DNA of 64,000 bases from Halocaridina rubra (taxonomy: Eukaryota; Arthropoda; Malacostraca; Decapoda; Atyidae): positions 37,501-101,500 of the forward strand of contig JAXCGZ010009464.1 in assembly GCA_037179515.1 (NCBI GenBank), in the 5' to 3' direction. Position numbers and translations under genes: made by a program. The notes below the pieces were generated by a model that made no database searches, was not told where the DNA came from, and saw nothing but the letters and a program-made list of their open reading frames with translations. Shown here piece by piece: positions 61,374 through 64,000 of this stretch (within the stretch, counting starts at the first letter, position 1; the number at the start of each line of letters is the position of its first letter).

Positions 61374-61770
61374 GTATGTTCAAAGTATATTCAGCATGTG
61401 AATACTTCTTAATGCTTATTCAAGCCTGTATTATATGATTGGGAAATACTGTATTGTGTAGTTAATCTGCATTTCATATATTATAATTCTTGTCACTGAA
61501 AATTATGGGAGCATTTATATATGGTTTGGAACATATACTCATTCTTAATTCTGTGTTTTACTGTTTTATGTCTGTGTTTCTACTGTACTTAAGTACAGAC
61601 AGTTTTGTTGGTCTTCATGTAAATGTTTATTAAATAGTAAGATGTCTTTTCAAATTTCTCTTTAGAAATTGGAATGTTAGATTCCTAGAGATTCTTAGAG
61701 GTATGTAGATAGATATTAGAAGTATCTTTGTATTTTATGAGATTATATATATTATTATGCTGTGGCGGGC
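61374..61770. other. Start of the Derlin-like gene intron
   Basis: AT-rich; no further exon recognised. Confidence 0.45.
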
Positions 61771-64000
61771 ACAGCATCAAAGAATAGCCCTAACGTATTC
61801 CCTGCGTGTCGTAAGAGGCGACTAAAAGTGGACGGGGCGAGGGGACTAGGATTCCCCCCCTTGTATTAACCTCCTGTGAGACGTCAAAGAAGAAGGGGAG
61901 TAGAGGGGAGAACAACTTCTCCCCAAACTTTAGTTTTGGGGTGTCTAAATGTGCGTGGTTGTAGTACGATAGAGAGCAAAAGATATGAGATTGGATATAT
62001 GTTTGGTAGGAGGAGGATGGATGTATTGGCATTGTGTGAGACGAAGATGAAAGGAAAAGGAGAAGTGCCAATTGGTGATGTGACAGGTAGGGTGTCTGGG
62101 GTTGAAAGGGGGAGAGCGAGAGAAGGTGTGGCATTATTGCTGAGTGAATGGATGGTAAAGGTAAGGTAGTGGAATGGAAAGAAGTGTCATCTAGGCTGAT
62201 GTGGGTGAGGGCTAGGATAGGTAGGGAATGTTGGGTTTTGTTAGTGCATATGGGCCAGGATGTGAGAGAAGTGAGGAAGAGAGGGGTGAATTCTGGAATG
62301 AGTTAACTAGGTGCGTGGATGGTCTGAGTAAAAGGAACTATATAGTTGTGTTGGGTGACTTGAATGTCAGAGTGGGTGATGGAGAGGTAGAAGGTGTTGT
62401 AGGAAAGTATGGGGTACCAGGTGGGACTAAGAGTGGCGAGAGACTGTTAGATATGTGTGTGGAGCAAGAATTGGTGATAGGTAATAATTTTTTCAAGAAG
62501 TTAATAAATAAGTATACATGGATGAGAGTGGCAAATGGAAGAGTGAAAGAAAGAGCATTGATGGATTATGTGTTGGTAGCAAAGAGCATGATTGGTAGAG
62601 TGAAAGTTGTGCATGCATTTAGGGGTGTGGCTGCTGGGATGTCTTATCATTCTTTGGTTGAAGCAAAAGAGTAGGGGGATATAGAAGGGAAACGGTGAAG
62701 GTGGAAGAGTTGAAAAAGCCAGAGAAGAGACAGGAATATCAGGACAGGTTGAAAGTGGCATATGACATGGTGAAAGAAAGAAAAGTTGGGGAGTTAGAGG
62801 AGGAATGGGGGTTGATGAAAGAATGTTTTGTGGAAAATGCCAGTGATGTGTGTGGAAAGAGGTTTGTTGGAGGTGGCATGATGAGGAGCAGCGAGTGGTG
62901 GAATGAAGGGGTGAAAATGAAGGTGGAAGAGAAAAATAGGGCTTTTGAGGAAGTGCTGCAGTGTAAAAGTAGGGAGAAGTATGAAATATATAGGGAGAAA
63001 AATGTGGAAACCAAGCAGAAGGTAGAGGAAGAGAAGAGGTTGGCAAATGTTAGGTAGGGACAGGATTTTAGTAGGGCATATGAGGAGAATAAAAAGGAGT
63101 TTTGGAAAGAAATGAAGAGAGTAAGGAAGGATGGATCAAGGATGGAAGAGACAGTGAAAGATGTGAATGGACAGATGTTAGGAGGGAACGATGCAAGAAA
63201 AAGATGGGCAGAATATTTTGAGTGCTTGCTGAATGTTGAGGAAGATAGAGAGGCAGCTATAGTGGCAGTGGGGGGTGTTCAAGTTCCAGTAATGGGAGAT
63301 GACAATAAGAGAGAGATTACAAGAGAGGAGGTGAAAAGGGCATTGTATGAAGCGAAAGCAGGTAAAGCACCTGGAATGGATGGTGTGAGGGCGGAGAGCG
63401 GAGATGTTGAAAGAAGGGGGTGTGACTGCATTGGAATGGTTAGTGAAAGTGTTTAATGTATGCCTTATGTTGTCAATGGTGCCATTGGAATGGGTGATTG
63501 CTTGTATAGTGTCCCTATGCAAAGGTAAGGGAGATGTGTATGAATGCAGTAATTTTAGGGGTATAAGTTTGTTGAGTGTGGTAGGAAAAGTGTATGGTAG
63601 GATACTGGTTAATAGGATTAGGGATAAGACAGAAAATGTGATCGCAGAAGTGCAGAGTGGTTTTAGGAGAGGTAGAGGTTGTATAGATCAGATTTTTATA
63701 GTTAGGCAGTTATGTTAGAAATATTTAGCAAAGGGTAAGGATGTGTATTTTGCATTTTTGGATCTGGAGAAAGCGTATGATAGAGTTGATAAAGAAGCAA
63801 TGTGGAATGTTTTGAGATTATATGGAATTAATGGTAAATTGTTGCATGAAGTGAAGAGTTTGTATGAGGGCAGTAGAGCTTGTGTTAGGGTAGGGAATGA
63901 AATAAGTGAGTGGTTTCCAGTGAGTGTGGGACTGAGACAGGGATGTGTGATGTCACCATGGCTGTTCAATTTGTATATTGATGGAGTCGTAAGAGAGGTG
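61771..64000 (+). mobile_element. RTE-clade LINE, 5' two-thirds, cut by window end (RTE-3)
   Basis: The leader (TTCCCTGCGTGTCGTAAGAG) is at 61797. The endonuclease spans 61876-62674 (TLVLGCLNVRGCSTIESK, VLALCETKMKGKGE, VVLGDLNVRVGDGEVEG). The linker runs 62695-63057 and onward. The RT starts at about 63350 (AGKAPGMDGV) and continues through FRGISLLSVVGKVYGRI, EVQSGFRRGRGCIDQIF, FLDLEKAYDRVDKE and GLRQGCVMSPWLFNLYIDG to the end. Frames break at about 62169, 62674, 63057, 63456 and 63718, yet motifs are cleaner than in RTE-1 and RTE-2, so it is the youngest of the three. It is sense to the Derlin-like gene, inside its first coding intron. Confidence 0.92.

Overview
This window is animal nuclear DNA, most likely from a decapod crustacean such as a crab or shrimp. 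Three things point that way: genes split by GT-AG introns, very long (TA)n, (TG)n, (ATT)n and (GA)n microsatellites, and a dense load of CR1, RTE and jockey-type LINEs. The jockey-type reverse transcriptase resembles copies I know from decapod genomes. No bacterial operons, rRNA, CRISPR array or virus-like gene set was seen.

Three host genes can be supported, all on the + strand. (1) An 18-exon gene at 8726-24905 joins in phase at every splice site to give a complete 910-residue cytosolic GH63-type glycoside hydrolase of the kind best known from bacteria. (2) A two-exon gene at 32509-38789 encodes a 322-residue bZIP-like protein, with a TATA box 44 bp before the ATG and a poly(A) signal at 39173. 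(3) The first coding exon of a Derlin-2-like ER membrane protein lies at 61281-61373; the rest of that gene is beyond the window.

Layout. 0-8.6 kb: a BovB/RTE-type LINE, a hAT-type MITE, microsatellites and a decayed full-length RTE on the minus strand whose 5' end sits about 125 bp from the GH63 start codon. 8.7-25 kb: the GH63 gene, with CR1 copies in introns 1 and 16. 26.1-28 kb: an inverted duplicate of GH63 exons 10 and 11 with flanking introns, each arm carrying its own LINE insertion. 28.6-31.2 kb: a head-to-tail array of truncated CR1 units (period 1175 bp). 31.2-39.2 kb: the bZIP gene, with a ~180 bp tandem repeat and a palindrome-rich segment in its intron. 40.1-48 kb: CR1, RTE with a nested tRNA-SINE, a jockey-type 3' end and a copia fragment. 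48.06-51.5 kb: a Ty3/gypsy LTR element with identical 190 bp LTRs and a 5 bp target duplication, whose single ORF joins Gag directly to RNase H and integrase after in-frame loss of protease and the RT core. 52.5-60.7 kb: jockey-type LINEs on both strands. 61.3-64 kb: the Derlin exon followed by an RTE copy that runs off the end.

The three host genes show no functional link to each other. The items most worth following are the intron-rich bacterial-type GH63 gene with its inverted exon copy, the internally deleted but apparently recently mobile LTR element, and short elements that look like the fused two ends of a LINE.
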